Positions 26,027-34,531 of a stretch of 34,579 nt of DNA are shown one piece after another. Positions within the stretch are counted from its first letter, which is position 1; every line of letters starts with the position of its first letter. The stretch spans positions 15,016 to 49,594 of the forward strand of contig PLUW01000064.1 in NCBI GenBank assembly GCA_003162935.1, in the 5' to 3' direction. A program made the translations under genes and the position numbers. Source of the DNA: Acidobacteriaceae bacterium. Its GTDB lineage: Bacteria; Acidobacteriota; Terriglobia; Terriglobales; Acidobacteriaceae. Under the pieces are notes generated by a model. That model was given only the letters and a program-made list of their open reading frames with translations, was not told where the DNA came from and ran no database searches.

Positions 26027-26105
26027 GGAAACTCTGATTAAGTCTCGGTTTCCCCCGTGCACCCTGTGGTTTAAGCTTTCTGTCGACACTTAATCGGAGT
26101 TTTCC
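26021..26105 (+). repeat. dispersed repeat family A, copy 3
   Basis: GATTAGGGAAACTCTGATTAAGTCTCGGTTTCCCCCGTGCACCCTGTGGTTTAAGCTTTCTGTCGACACTTAATCGGAGTTTTCC; begins at the Rieske gene stop codon. Confidence 0.85.
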
Positions 26106-26175
26106 CTCCAGGCGCAGACGACGTGGTGGACAGCCCCGGAGGGACGACCGAATTCTCCCGAAGGAGATCCCCACA

Positions 26176-27474
26176 TTGAAAAAAACTCTTCTATTGACGA
26201 TAGTGCTGTCAGTCGCCCAACTAGCCATGGCGCAACTCACCGCCATTCGCGCCGGCCGCCTCATCGACCCCGATTCCGGAACCGTGCTCACCAATCAGGT
26301 GATCCTAATCAAAGACAGAAAAATCTCCGCCGTCGGTGCGTCGCTCCCGATCCCGCCCAATGCCACCGTCATCGATCTTTCCGGCAAGACCGTGTTGCCC
26401 GGACTCATCGATTGTCATACCCACGTAGCCGACGGCCATAGCGACGGTGAGCCGTTCAACGTACTCCGAAAAACCGCGTCTCAAATCGCGCTGGAGTCGG
26501 TGACCAATGCGCGCGCTATGCTGCTTTCAGGTTTTACCACCGTGCGCGACGTTGGCACCTACCGCGCCCTGAACGATATCGCGCTCCGCGACGCCATCGC
26601 CCGTGGAGACGTGATCGGCCCGCGCATGTTTGTCGCCGGAGCATACATCACCATCACCGGCGGCGCAGGCGCCATGACCGGCCAAGCTCCCGATATTCAG
26701 TTGCCCTGGGATTTGCACTATGGCGAGGCGAACAGTCCGTGGGAAGTCCGCCAGAAAGTACGCTTGCTCGCGCACGATGGAGTCGACCTAATCAAGATGC
26801 TCTCGACCGGCGCGGTCCTGACCCATGGCAGCAGCCCTATGGCGATTGAGTTCACCGAAGAGGAGTTACAGGCGGGAGTCGACGAAGCCAGCCACTTCGG
26901 CTTGCGCGTCGCCGTGCATGCCCACGCCGCGCAGGGAATCCGAAACGCGATTCTCGCCGGCGCAGCTTCGGTGGAGCACGCCGAACTGCTCGACGACGAC
27001 CTCATCGCGATGGCCAAACAACACGGAACCTACCTCGACATGGATATCTATGACGAAGAATGTATCCAGGCCGGAGCCGCAACCGGACAGACGCCCGCCG
27101 ACTTCCTCCAGCACGATGCGGATCTGGGACGAATCCAGCGCGAGAATTTCGGCAAAGCCGTGCGCGCGGGAGTGAAGATGGCGTTTGGAACCGATGCCGG
27201 CGTCTGCGCCTACGGCACCAGCGGCAAGCAATTCGCCTTCATGGTGAAGTACGGAATGACCCCCATGCAGGCGATTCAAGCCGCAACTTCCAATGCCGCC
27301 GACTTGCTCGGACACGCCAGCGAACTGGGATCGATCAAGCCCGGCAAGTACGCCGATTTGGTCGCGGTGAGCGGAGATCCCTTGAAAGACATCAGCGTAC
27401 TCGAGAACGTCGAGTTTGTCATGAAAGACGGCAAGGTCTACAAGTCGGCGGGAGTAGCAGCCTGCTCCCAGTAA
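26176..27474 (+). CDS. exported amidohydrolase-family (imidazolonepropionase/prolidase-like) metalloenzyme
   Basis: 432 aa, TTG start with AAGGAG at 26161; signal peptide; VLPGLIDCHTHVADG, AVHAHAAQGI, SVEHAELLDD, AFGTDAGV. Confidence 0.88.
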   Translation: MKKTLLLTIVLSVAQLAMAQLTAIRAGRLIDPDSGTVLTNQVILIKDRKISAVGASLPIPPNATVIDLSGKTVLPGLIDCHTHVADGHSDGEPFNVLRKTASQIALESVTNARAMLLSGFTTVRDVGTYRALNDIALRDAIARGDVIGPRMFVAGAYITITGGAGAMTGQAPDIQLPWDLHYGEANSPWEVRQKVRLLAHDGVDLIKMLSTGAVLTHGSSPMAIEFTEEELQAGVDEASHFGLRVAVHAHAAQGIRNAILAGAASVEHAELLDDDLIAMAKQHGTYLDMDIYDEECIQAGAATGQTPADFLQHDADLGRIQRENFGKAVRAGVKMAFGTDAGVCAYGTSGKQFAFMVKYGMTPMQAIQAATSNAADLLGHASELGSIKPGKYADLVAVSGDPLKDISVLENVEFVMKDGKVYKSAGVAACSQ

Positions 27475-27573
27475 CGAGACGGGTTGAATAGGGGATTCCG
27501 GCCTGGTTTTTTGGCAGGGCACGGCTTTACAGCCTTCGGAAAAACTCATGAATGTGTGCATCGCCATGGAAGA

Positions 27574-27625
27574 GCGGCCCTTTAGGGCCGCGTAACTCTG
27601 ACGAAATCAGCGCGGGCTTTAGCCC
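27574..27625. repeat. dispersed repeat family B (double hairpin), copy 1
   Basis: GCGGCCC-TTTA-GGGCCGC (27574-27591) plus GGGC-TTTA-GCCC (27614-27625); flanks GGAAGA upstream. Confidence 0.8.
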
Positions 27626-27671
27626 CTGAGGGAAGGGCCCCGATGTCGTCCGTCCACCCTGCCGGGCACAC

Positions 27672-27706
27672 CAAAAAAAACGCCGAGAGAGAGTTCCCTC
27701 GGCGTT
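27672..27706 (-). terminator. rho-independent terminator of the 27743 gene
   Basis: minus strand AACGCCGAG-GGAACTCTCT-CTCGGCGTT followed by TTTTTT. Confidence 0.85.
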
Positions 27707-27742
27707 CAATCCAGTCAACCCTCATCCGGCGGCACCGCCGCC

Positions 27743-28732
27743 TCAGTTCGACTCGGTGAATTCTATATAGGGCGTCGCGCCGCCCGTGCCGGCGCACTTG
27801 CCAAGATTCAAGTTATTGGTTTCCGCCGTCGTGCCGGCATTGGATGCGCACTTCGGTGCTTTCGTGGTCCCATTGGTCACGGCGATCTTCACTGTGATGG
27901 AGGAGGCAGTGTTAAAGGACGCTTCCGACCCGCCGCCGTCGCCGATGATGTTGAACTCCGACTCCTTCCAGGCAGTGGCGAGGTCGACGACGCTGTCCTC
28001 TCCCGTCGTGCTATAGGCCTTGGTTCCCACGGTCATGACCAGCGTATCCAGACCGCCTGCCACGGCCGAGCCCGATATCTTGATGGTATCGAGTTTCGCG
28101 ATTGCCTTCTTGGGCACGGTGACAGCATTGCTGTTCGTGTAGCAGTCGCCGCCGCCGTCGCTGAACCACCCACTCGGGCACGTTGTGTTCCAGTAGATCA
28201 GCCAATATTGCATGAATGCCGCTTTTTCGTCCGACGAATAGACGTACTGCAGCCAGTCCAGGCAGTCCGCCGGAATTTTGGCTTTATCGCAGGCCGCCGT
28301 GTTCATGAAGTTGGAATTGAGCTGCAGCGAGTAACTGTTCGCGCCGTAAACGCCCTTCTCGGTCTTCACCCCCGTGACCGTCGGAAAGGAGCCGACGGTT
28401 TGGCTGATCAAACCCGAGCTGACCTCCGCCGCATAATCATCGCCATTACCCACCGTTTGACTGCCCCGCCCGCTACGCGGCCTGAATTGGATGTTGGGCG
28501 CCTCGACACACTCGACCTGATTCCACTCTGTACTTGGATAGGAGGCCTCGAAGCATCCTGCCGCCGGCACGTTGGTGTGCGCGATAGCCTCGCGCCATGT
28601 CTCTTGGGCAAGAGCTTCCGCATCACCCGCTGTTTGCGCGGCCGCGGTCAGGGAAAGCAGGCCTGCGCTCAGAATACCGGCCGCGATCGCGATCCGGATC
28701 GCGCCCTGTGCACACATCTTCAATTGCTTCAT
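27743..28732 (-). CDS. exported protein of unknown function
   Basis: 329 aa from MKQLKMCAQGAIRIAIAAGILSAGLLSLTAAAQ; conserved-looking blocks TVGNGDDYAAEVS, SLQLNSNFMNTAAC, CPSGWFSDGGGDCYTNSNAVTVP, YIEFTESN. Confidence 0.75.
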   Translation of the reverse strand: MKQLKMCAQGAIRIAIAAGILSAGLLSLTAAAQTAGDAEALAQETWREAIAHTNVPAAGCFEASYPSTEWNQVECVEAPNIQFRPRSGRGSQTVGNGDDYAAEVSSGLISQTVGSFPTVTGVKTEKGVYGANSYSLQLNSNFMNTAACDKAKIPADCLDWLQYVYSSDEKAAFMQYWLIYWNTTCPSGWFSDGGGDCYTNSNAVTVPKKAIAKLDTIKISGSAVAGGLDTLVMTVGTKAYSTTGEDSVVDLATAWKESEFNIIGDGGGSEASFNTASSITVKIAVTNGTTKAPKCASNAGTTAETNNLNLGKCAGTGGATPYIEFTESN

Positions 28733-28898
28733 GGTTCTCCCTATGGATTTAGAATTGTCAGCGGGGATCTTCTTTGGGCGCCCACAAACGGCCTCGATTA
28801 TCCTTCCAGCCACCGTTCGTGTCAATGTGCAAGTCTTTTCACTCCGGGTCGCCCCCAGGCCGCGGAAAAACTCAATTTTACCCTTGCCTTTGGGTGGC

Positions 28899-28916
28899 GC
28901 AGCGGTTCACCGCTGC
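28899..28916. repeat. REP-like palindrome
   Basis: GCAGCGG-TTCA-CCGCTGC, just downstream of the CocE-like gene. Confidence 0.65.
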
Positions 28917-28933
28917 GGCGCAGTGCGCGCTCG

Positions 28934-31042
28934 CTACTGATGGTCCCTGGGGATGGTTTCCTCCCAGATCTTTTCCTTGATCTGCTGCCCGTCTTTGAAT
29001 AACTGGCGTGTGTATTTGTAGTAGAAGTTCTTCGCGTCGCTGGTCAGCATCAAATGCCCTCGCCAGCTCAGAGTCTGTTGCTTCAGCGCCATCAGGATCT
29101 CCGCGTCGCCCTGCACCGAGCTGACCTCAGGGTGGTTGTCGGCGGCTAGATAGGTGATGGCTTCTAAGTCGGTTTCCTTACCCCATGGGTAAGTCTCTTC
29201 CGACTTCCCGCTCCACATCACTTTCGTGGTTCCGTTGACCTCGTCGCGCTCGGCTTTCCAATCTCCCGGCCAAGGGTAGCCTACGTCTTGTATGTCGGTG
29301 CGCTCCACGTTCGGTTCGGGCGGAGCGAACACCGGCGCGGCATACAAAGACGGTGGAACCAGCGGGAGCGTCAGCCGCGATCCATTATCGCCGCCGAGTT
29401 GCAGCGTGGTCGTCATCGCATAAGGAGTCGGCCAGACCATCGGCCACATCGCGTTCGATACCGATAGCCGAATCCGATGGCCTTTAGGAAATGTCCAGGT
29501 AGCTAAGTGCATCTCAATATCGAAAGAGTAAGTCTCATTCGGCACTAAGTCTTTGGGGTCCGAAGGATCCTCACGCTGCGCGCCGTTGAGTCCCGCTCCG
29601 GTGACTTGGGTGACGGTGCCGTCGGGCGCAACATCCGACAATCGGGCAAACCAGTCCGCTTGCGGAGCCGACGCGCTCGCCCGCAGCAAAGCGTGCGGAC
29701 GCCCCAGCATCGTTAGGGCCTCGTTCAGCGCAGCGGAATCGTAAGTCAGGCTAAACGCGTCCACCGGGCGCTGGTCGGTGAGCAACTCTCCCCACCAGAA
29801 TCCCGCTTCGACTCCCACGCTCGGCACGTAACGAAGTAGGCTTTCTCCCTGCTTGGCGGGGTTGACCGAGAGCGCATGCGCGTCATACAGATAAAGGGTT
29901 GTGTTCGCTACATTCCGCGGCGGCCATCCGATCTCACCGCGCCACTTGCCCGGCAAGTTCTTAAGATGTGCGTCGGGCGCATGCCAGTCTTGCATGTAAA
30001 TCGAAAGCGGCGGTTCCTCGAGAATCCCAGTGTTGCGGTTCTTCAGCCAGTAATCCCACCACCGCAGCGCTTGATCTCGCCATTCGATTTGCGGCCCCGG
30101 CTCCGCGTCGTTGGGGAAAGTGTGATTCCACGGCCCGATAATCGCCTTCACCGGCGCCTTCACTTGCTCGAACATGCGCGGGATCGAATCCCTGTAGCCG
30201 TCGAGCAGCCCGCCAATCAAGAAGCACGGAATCTTGATTTCGCCGAGCGCCCGTTCCGGCGCGTGCCAGAACTGCCCATCGCGCTGGTGCTTGAAATACA
30301 TCAGCGACCACGGCGCGGATTCAAAACGCGGCCCCAGTATCTTTTCGTCAAGCGTGTAATCGGGCGCTCCGGTCATGCCCGGTGCAAGGTCCATGTTGAG
30401 CTCGAACTCATCGACGTGCATCAGCCCATCGATGTAATGGACGTCATCGTGAAAAAGCTGCTCGGTAGCATCGACGGCAAGAATGGCCTTAAGCGCCGGT
30501 GGATGCCGCATCGCCATCTGGATCGAGTTGAACCCGCCCCACGAGATGCCGAACATTCCCACTTTGCCGTTCGACCACGGTTGCGCGGCTAACCATGCAA
30601 TCACTTGCTCCCCGTCGAGTTGCTCCTGCTCCGAATATTCGCGCTCGGTGGGCACGCCTTCACTCGTGCCGAACCCTCGAATATCGACGCGAACACTGAC
30701 GTATCCGTGGCTGGCAAACCAGTAGTGGGTAGGATAGTCCCGCGCGGCGGTGGCATCGTCCTTGCGATACGGAAGATATTCGAGCAGCGCCGGGAATTTC
30801 TCGTTCGCCTTCGCCGAGTCGGGCATGTAAAGAGTGGCGGAAAGATGCACCCCGTCGGCCATCGGAATCGATTGCTGCACCATGCGGACGGTTCGCAGCG
30901 CTGCAGACTTGGGCGCTGGCGCCGCATGCACGCTGACAATGAGCGCAAACGCGGCCACCGTCATCGCTACGCCGGCGCGCAGCGTCACCGGCAACCGTTT
31001 CCACTCGAGCCGCCAATGAATTTTCAATGCCATGAACCGCAA
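28934..31042 (-). CDS. CocE/NonD family hydrolase (X-Pro dipeptidyl-peptidase-like)
   Basis: 702 aa; PALLEYLPYRKDD, VRVDIRGFGTSEG, GKVGMFGISWGGFNSIQMA, C-terminal HLATWTFPKGHRIRLSVSNAMWPMVWPTPY. Confidence 0.93.
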   Translation of the reverse strand: MRFMALKIHWRLEWKRLPVTLRAGVAMTVAAFALIVSVHAAPAPKSAALRTVRMVQQSIPMADGVHLSATLYMPDSAKANEKFPALLEYLPYRKDDATAARDYPTHYWFASHGYVSVRVDIRGFGTSEGVPTEREYSEQEQLDGEQVIAWLAAQPWSNGKVGMFGISWGGFNSIQMAMRHPPALKAILAVDATEQLFHDDVHYIDGLMHVDEFELNMDLAPGMTGAPDYTLDEKILGPRFESAPWSLMYFKHQRDGQFWHAPERALGEIKIPCFLIGGLLDGYRDSIPRMFEQVKAPVKAIIGPWNHTFPNDAEPGPQIEWRDQALRWWDYWLKNRNTGILEEPPLSIYMQDWHAPDAHLKNLPGKWRGEIGWPPRNVANTTLYLYDAHALSVNPAKQGESLLRYVPSVGVEAGFWWGELLTDQRPVDAFSLTYDSAALNEALTMLGRPHALLRASASAPQADWFARLSDVAPDGTVTQVTGAGLNGAQREDPSDPKDLVPNETYSFDIEMHLATWTFPKGHRIRLSVSNAMWPMVWPTPYAMTTTLQLGGDNGSRLTLPLVPPSLYAAPVFAPPEPNVERTDIQDVGYPWPGDWKAERDEVNGTTKVMWSGKSEETYPWGKETDLEAITYLAADNHPEVSSVQGDAEILMALKQQTLSWRGHLMLTSDAKNFYYKYTRQLFKDGQQIKEKIWEETIPRDHQ

Positions 31043-31071
31043 ATCATATCAGAAGCCGCAAGCGGCGGTTA

Positions 31072-31105
31072 AGTAAAAGCACGTGATCAGTAAAAGCACG
31101 TGATC
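31072..31105. repeat. perfect 17-bp tandem duplication with CACGTG core
   Basis: AGTAAAAGCACGTGATC twice, abutting (31072-31088, 31089-31105). Confidence 0.9.
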
Positions 31106-31147
31106 TGGAGTCGCATCGTCAAACTGACTCACCACCCGAATCCTATC

Positions 31148-31176
31148 TTGACACGGCGCGCCTCCCTCCCTATCGT
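31148..31176 (+). promoter_or_regulatory. sigma-70-type promoter of the DUF2252 gene
   Basis: TTGACA (31148-31153)-N17-TATCGT (31171-31176), ATG at 31189. Confidence 0.6.
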
Positions 31177-31188
31177 TGCTAACCATCT

Positions 31189-32274
31189 ATGAACATCGTC
31201 AAGGCGACCAATAAGTACGAAGAATGGCTGCGGCAACACATCCGCATCGTCGAGCCCGACCTACAGTTCAAGCACGAGCAGATGGCAGCTGCTCTTTTCC
31301 CCTTTTTCCGCGCCACCTTCTACCGTTGGGTGCAGGTCTGGCCCGAGGTCTGCCCCGACCTGGACCGCGTGCCGCATCTTTTATCGATCGGCGACCTCCA
31401 CGTTGAAAACTTCGGCACCTGGCGCGATATCGATGGCCGCCTCGTCTGGGGAGTAAACGACTTCGATGAGGCCTGCGTCTACCCCTACACCATGGATCTG
31501 GTGCGGCTTGCCGCTAGCGCTCTGCTGGCGGCACGCGCTGAGCATCTCACGATGAAGCCCAAAGATGCGGCCGAGGCCATCCACGAGGGCTACGAGAACG
31601 TAATGAACGAAGGCGGGTTGCCGTTTGTGTTGGAGGAAAGCCACGCCTGGTTACGGGCGATCGCCGAAAGCAAACTGCGCGATCCCGTGGCCTTCTGGAA
31701 AAAAATGGACACCAACCCGACCGCCAAGGGAGAAATCCCGGAGAGCGCCCGCGAAGCGCTTGAGCACATGCTGCCCGAGTCCGGCCTGCGCTACCGCCTC
31801 GCGCGGCGCAGGGCGGGCCTCGGGAGCCTGGGCCGCACTCGACTGGTGGCCATCGCCGATTTCAAGGGTGGACGAGTGGCCCGCGAAGCCAAGGCCTTGC
31901 TCCCCTCGGCGTTGCAGTGCGCAAATCCAAACCGCGTGCCCTCCGAGATTTTGTACGGCGCGATTCTGCGCCGGTCTGTTCGTTGTCCCGATCCCTATGT
32001 GCAGATGCGCGGCCACTGGATCGTCCGCCGCCTTTCGCCGCATTGCTCCCGCATCGAACTCGATGCGCTCGCGAGTAATCGCGGCGAGTGCCGGCTGCTC
32101 GAGGCCATGGGAAGAGAGACGGCGAACATCCACCTGGGAACAGAAGAAAAGCGGAAAGCAATTCTGAAGGATCTGCGCGGACGAAAGAAGAACTGGCTCA
32201 CCGCGGCCGCGCAGGCGATGGCGGAAGCGATGGAAAAAGATTGGCGAGTGTGGAAGGAGCGCTGGCAGAGCTAG
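31189..32274 (+). CDS. DUF2252 family protein
   Basis: 361 aa; FFRATFYRW, LSIGDLHVENFGTWRDIDGRLVWGVNDFDEA typical of DUF2252. Confidence 0.88.
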   Translation: MNIVKATNKYEEWLRQHIRIVEPDLQFKHEQMAAALFPFFRATFYRWVQVWPEVCPDLDRVPHLLSIGDLHVENFGTWRDIDGRLVWGVNDFDEACVYPYTMDLVRLAASALLAARAEHLTMKPKDAAEAIHEGYENVMNEGGLPFVLEESHAWLRAIAESKLRDPVAFWKKMDTNPTAKGEIPESAREALEHMLPESGLRYRLARRRAGLGSLGRTRLVAIADFKGGRVAREAKALLPSALQCANPNRVPSEILYGAILRRSVRCPDPYVQMRGHWIVRRLSPHCSRIELDALASNRGECRLLEAMGRETANIHLGTEEKRKAILKDLRGRKKNWLTAAAQAMAEAMEKDWRVWKERWQS

Positions 32275-32289
32275 ACCTCTGCCAGCGCC

Positions 32290-32820
32290 TTATTGAAGGG
32301 AAATCCCGTGCGGAGACTGTTGTGGCAGTGTGAAAAGTTGGCACTCAAGCGCGTGGGGCTTGTTTTCGGCCCCGATCGTGATCAGTGCCTCCAGAATGCA
32401 TTCCAGGGCCTCGGGAGATCCCGACCAGACCCGCGAAAACGACTCGCGATGAACCGCCAGCTCGCCGACCACGCGCCCCATCGCGTCGGGACCAAGATCG
32501 AGGTCGCTTAGCGACGGGTCGCTCCCAATGGGCATTGGAGGATAGTGCCCAAGATCGCGCAGAGGATCGTGCGGAGCAAAGTGCGACGGCGGCAGGCGCA
32601 GGCTGGCCTGCGTCAGCCAGTGCGCGATCAGCGTCTTCAGATGATCCCGGCAGCACACGCTCTTCATATCTTTTTGCGTCGCCAGCGAAGGATGCCAGGA
32701 GAGAATCCTGAGCCGGTCGAGCCATCGATTGTCGACCACTAGGAACCATCCCTTGTGCCGAAAGGTGTCGAGCCCGCAAACCGAACAGGGCGCGCGTCTC
32801 GCGATCGGGGAACTTATCAT
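32290..32820 (-). CDS. conserved hypothetical protein with N-terminal Cys motif
   Basis: start MISSPIARRAPCSVCGLDTFRHKGWFLVVDNRWLDRLRILSWHPSLA; AAAGGA upstream of ATG 32820; Cys residues CSVCG/CC. Confidence 0.65.
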   Translation of the reverse strand: MISSPIARRAPCSVCGLDTFRHKGWFLVVDNRWLDRLRILSWHPSLATQKDMKSVCCRDHLKTLIAHWLTQASLRLPPSHFAPHDPLRDLGHYPPMPIGSDPSLSDLDLGPDAMGRVVGELAVHRESFSRVWSGSPEALECILEALITIGAENKPHALECQLFTLPQQSPHGISLQ

Positions 32821-32849
32821 TGCAGTCATCCTTTCTTCCGCACAATCCA

Positions 32850-33119
32850 TCAAGCGCTCGCTGCGCGGCTCCGAATCTGTGGGCTTGTGCGCGCGACCAG
32901 CGGGACGGTCAGCATCCCCTGCGCGGCGTCGAAGCGCAGCGTGTAATGCGAGGAGCAAGCGTCGCACAGCCAAAAATGTTCCCGCCGGCGAAGCTTCCGC
33001 CGACTTCCATCGAACGTGGCGTTTAGATTGGACGGGAAGGTTTCCGCCAGAAAGAGCTTGCCTTCGCGTAAGGAAAGGAACGGAACTACGCAAGTTGGAT
33101 TCGCACACTTCTGCAACAT
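32850..33119 (-). CDS. small Cys-rich (zinc-ribbon-like) protein
   Basis: start MLQKCANPTCVVPFLSLREGKLF; C-x4-C ... C-x2-C with EHFWLCDACSSHYTLRFD. Confidence 0.75.
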   Translation of the reverse strand: MLQKCANPTCVVPFLSLREGKLFLAETFPSNLNATFDGSRRKLRRREHFWLCDACSSHYTLRFDAAQGMLTVPLVARTSPQIRSRAASA

Positions 33120-33325
33120 TGGCTGGGTCCAGTCTTCTCTTCGGCTTCGGCCAGGGAGATTCAAGGGGTATTGCAAATGAGAAGCCAAACGGCGAACAGA
33201 ATTCTGGAAATGATGGACTCGTAGTTACAGAGAGTTGTCGCGCAAAGAGTCGTCAGCCTCCCATTGCCGCCGACGAAGCACACCCCCTGCGCCGGAAGAC
33301 CGTCATCAGATATGACCATTTGGGT

Positions 33326-33341
33326 TGTGATGGAAATCACA
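33326..33341. promoter_or_regulatory. perfect CRP/FNR-family consensus palindrome
   Basis: TGTGA-TGGAAA-TCACA in the intergenic region upstream of the 33119 gene. Confidence 0.6.
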
Positions 33342-33397
33342 GCGCGATGGGTCAGAGGGCATTGGTCAGAAGACAATGAGTCGATCGTGCGACGGAA

Positions 33398-33805
33398 TTA
33401 GTGTCGCGTAATCGCCGCCACCACCCACACATACTCGAGCAGTTCCGTCCCTGTGTTCGTCACGTTGTGCTTGGTCGCAGGCGGGATATACGCAAGCATG
33501 TTCTCGTGCACCGGCACATCCGCCTTCCCTTCGATCTTCACCGTTCCCTTGCCCCGCAGCACCACCAAAGCCTCTTCATGCTCCGTCGTGGAGTGCCAAC
33601 CCACGCTCTCCCCCGGCCTCAGCTTCACCGCCCCGCCCCGCATTCCGCTGGTTTGCGGCATCCCTTTCAACAACGGGCAGTCGCCGCCCGCACAGTCCAG
33701 CGGGAATGTCATGGCCTCTCGGTTCGCCTGCTTTTCCTGCGCCGCCAGAGCGCCGGCGATCAAGACCGAAACCCAAAGAGTCCCCCAAATCCATGTTTTC
33801 TTCAT
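33398..33805 (-). CDS. exported cupin-domain protein
   Basis: 135 aa; signal peptide; KLRPGESVGWHSTTEHEEALVVLRGKGTVKIEG...YIPPATKHNVTNTGTELLEYVWV. Confidence 0.88.
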   Translation of the reverse strand: MKKTWIWGTLWVSVLIAGALAAQEKQANREAMTFPLDCAGGDCPLLKGMPQTSGMRGGAVKLRPGESVGWHSTTEHEEALVVLRGKGTVKIEGKADVPVHENMLAYIPPATKHNVTNTGTELLEYVWVVAAITRH

Positions 33806-33867
33806 GTTTCGTTTCTCTCGTCACAATCTCTAGCTGCGGAAAAATCAGGAATGTAGGCTTCAGTGCG

Positions 33868-33965
33868 GAAGAGCGGCCCTTCGAGAGCCCAAGGGTCTCG
33901 TAAGGTGGAAGAGCGGCCCTTCAGGGCCGCGCGCGCCCCTCGGAATCTTTGTGGGCTTTAGCCCC
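33868..33965. repeat. dispersed repeat family B, copy 2 with a partial tandem duplicate
   Basis: GGAAGAGCGGCCCTTC at 33868 and again at 33908; the second forms GCGGCCC-TTCA-GGGCCGC, followed by GGGCTTTAGCCC. Confidence 0.8.
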
Positions 33966-33988
33966 GGTGGTCGCTCCCCCGCAGCCTT

Positions 33989-34531
33989 CTAGTGCAGCAG
34001 CAACGCCGTAGCCGCAACCACAACTCCTCCGGTTGCCAGCAGCAGCCCGATATACCAGTAGATTCGCTTGCCCGAAAGCAGGGTGATCGACGTGATCACG
34101 AGCGCGACCTCCAGAAAGACTTCGCCCAGATCGAAGCGGTCAGCTTTTCGGTTCGTGAGCGCGAACTCCTGCTCCAGTTCGTGTGCCTTGGCCTGCACCT
34201 CTTTCTTATCTTCCCGATAGTGCTCCGCCTCGGCCCCGATTTTCTGCTGAAGTTTCGCTGCTGCTGTGGCGTCCTTGGCCGCCACAATCCCCGCCAGGTC
34301 CGAGAATGCCTCCGCCGTGTGCAGCCGTATGTCTTTGGCTTGGTAATAGCTCCACTGATCGGTGACTTTGTTCTGCAGGATGATTTCTTCGGTATGGGTT
34401 CGGTGACCCAGCAGCGAAACCGTAGCCACCAAAACGGCCAGCACGGCCATGGTCAGCGTGACCGGCGCAAGATCGGGATGCTCACGAGCGTGTTCCGCGT
34501 GCTCGTGCAATTCGTGCAGTTCTTCGGACAT
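33989..34531 (-). CDS. DUF4337 domain membrane protein
   Basis: 180 aa; TMAVLAVLVATVSLLGHRTHTEEIILQNKVTDQWSYYQAKDIR ... TLLSGKRIYWYIGLLLATGGVVVAATALLLH. Confidence 0.9.
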   Translation of the reverse strand: MSEELHELHEHAEHAREHPDLAPVTLTMAVLAVLVATVSLLGHRTHTEEIILQNKVTDQWSYYQAKDIRLHTAEAFSDLAGIVAAKDATAAAKLQQKIGAEAEHYREDKKEVQAKAHELEQEFALTNRKADRFDLGEVFLEVALVITSITLLSGKRIYWYIGLLLATGGVVVAATALLLH

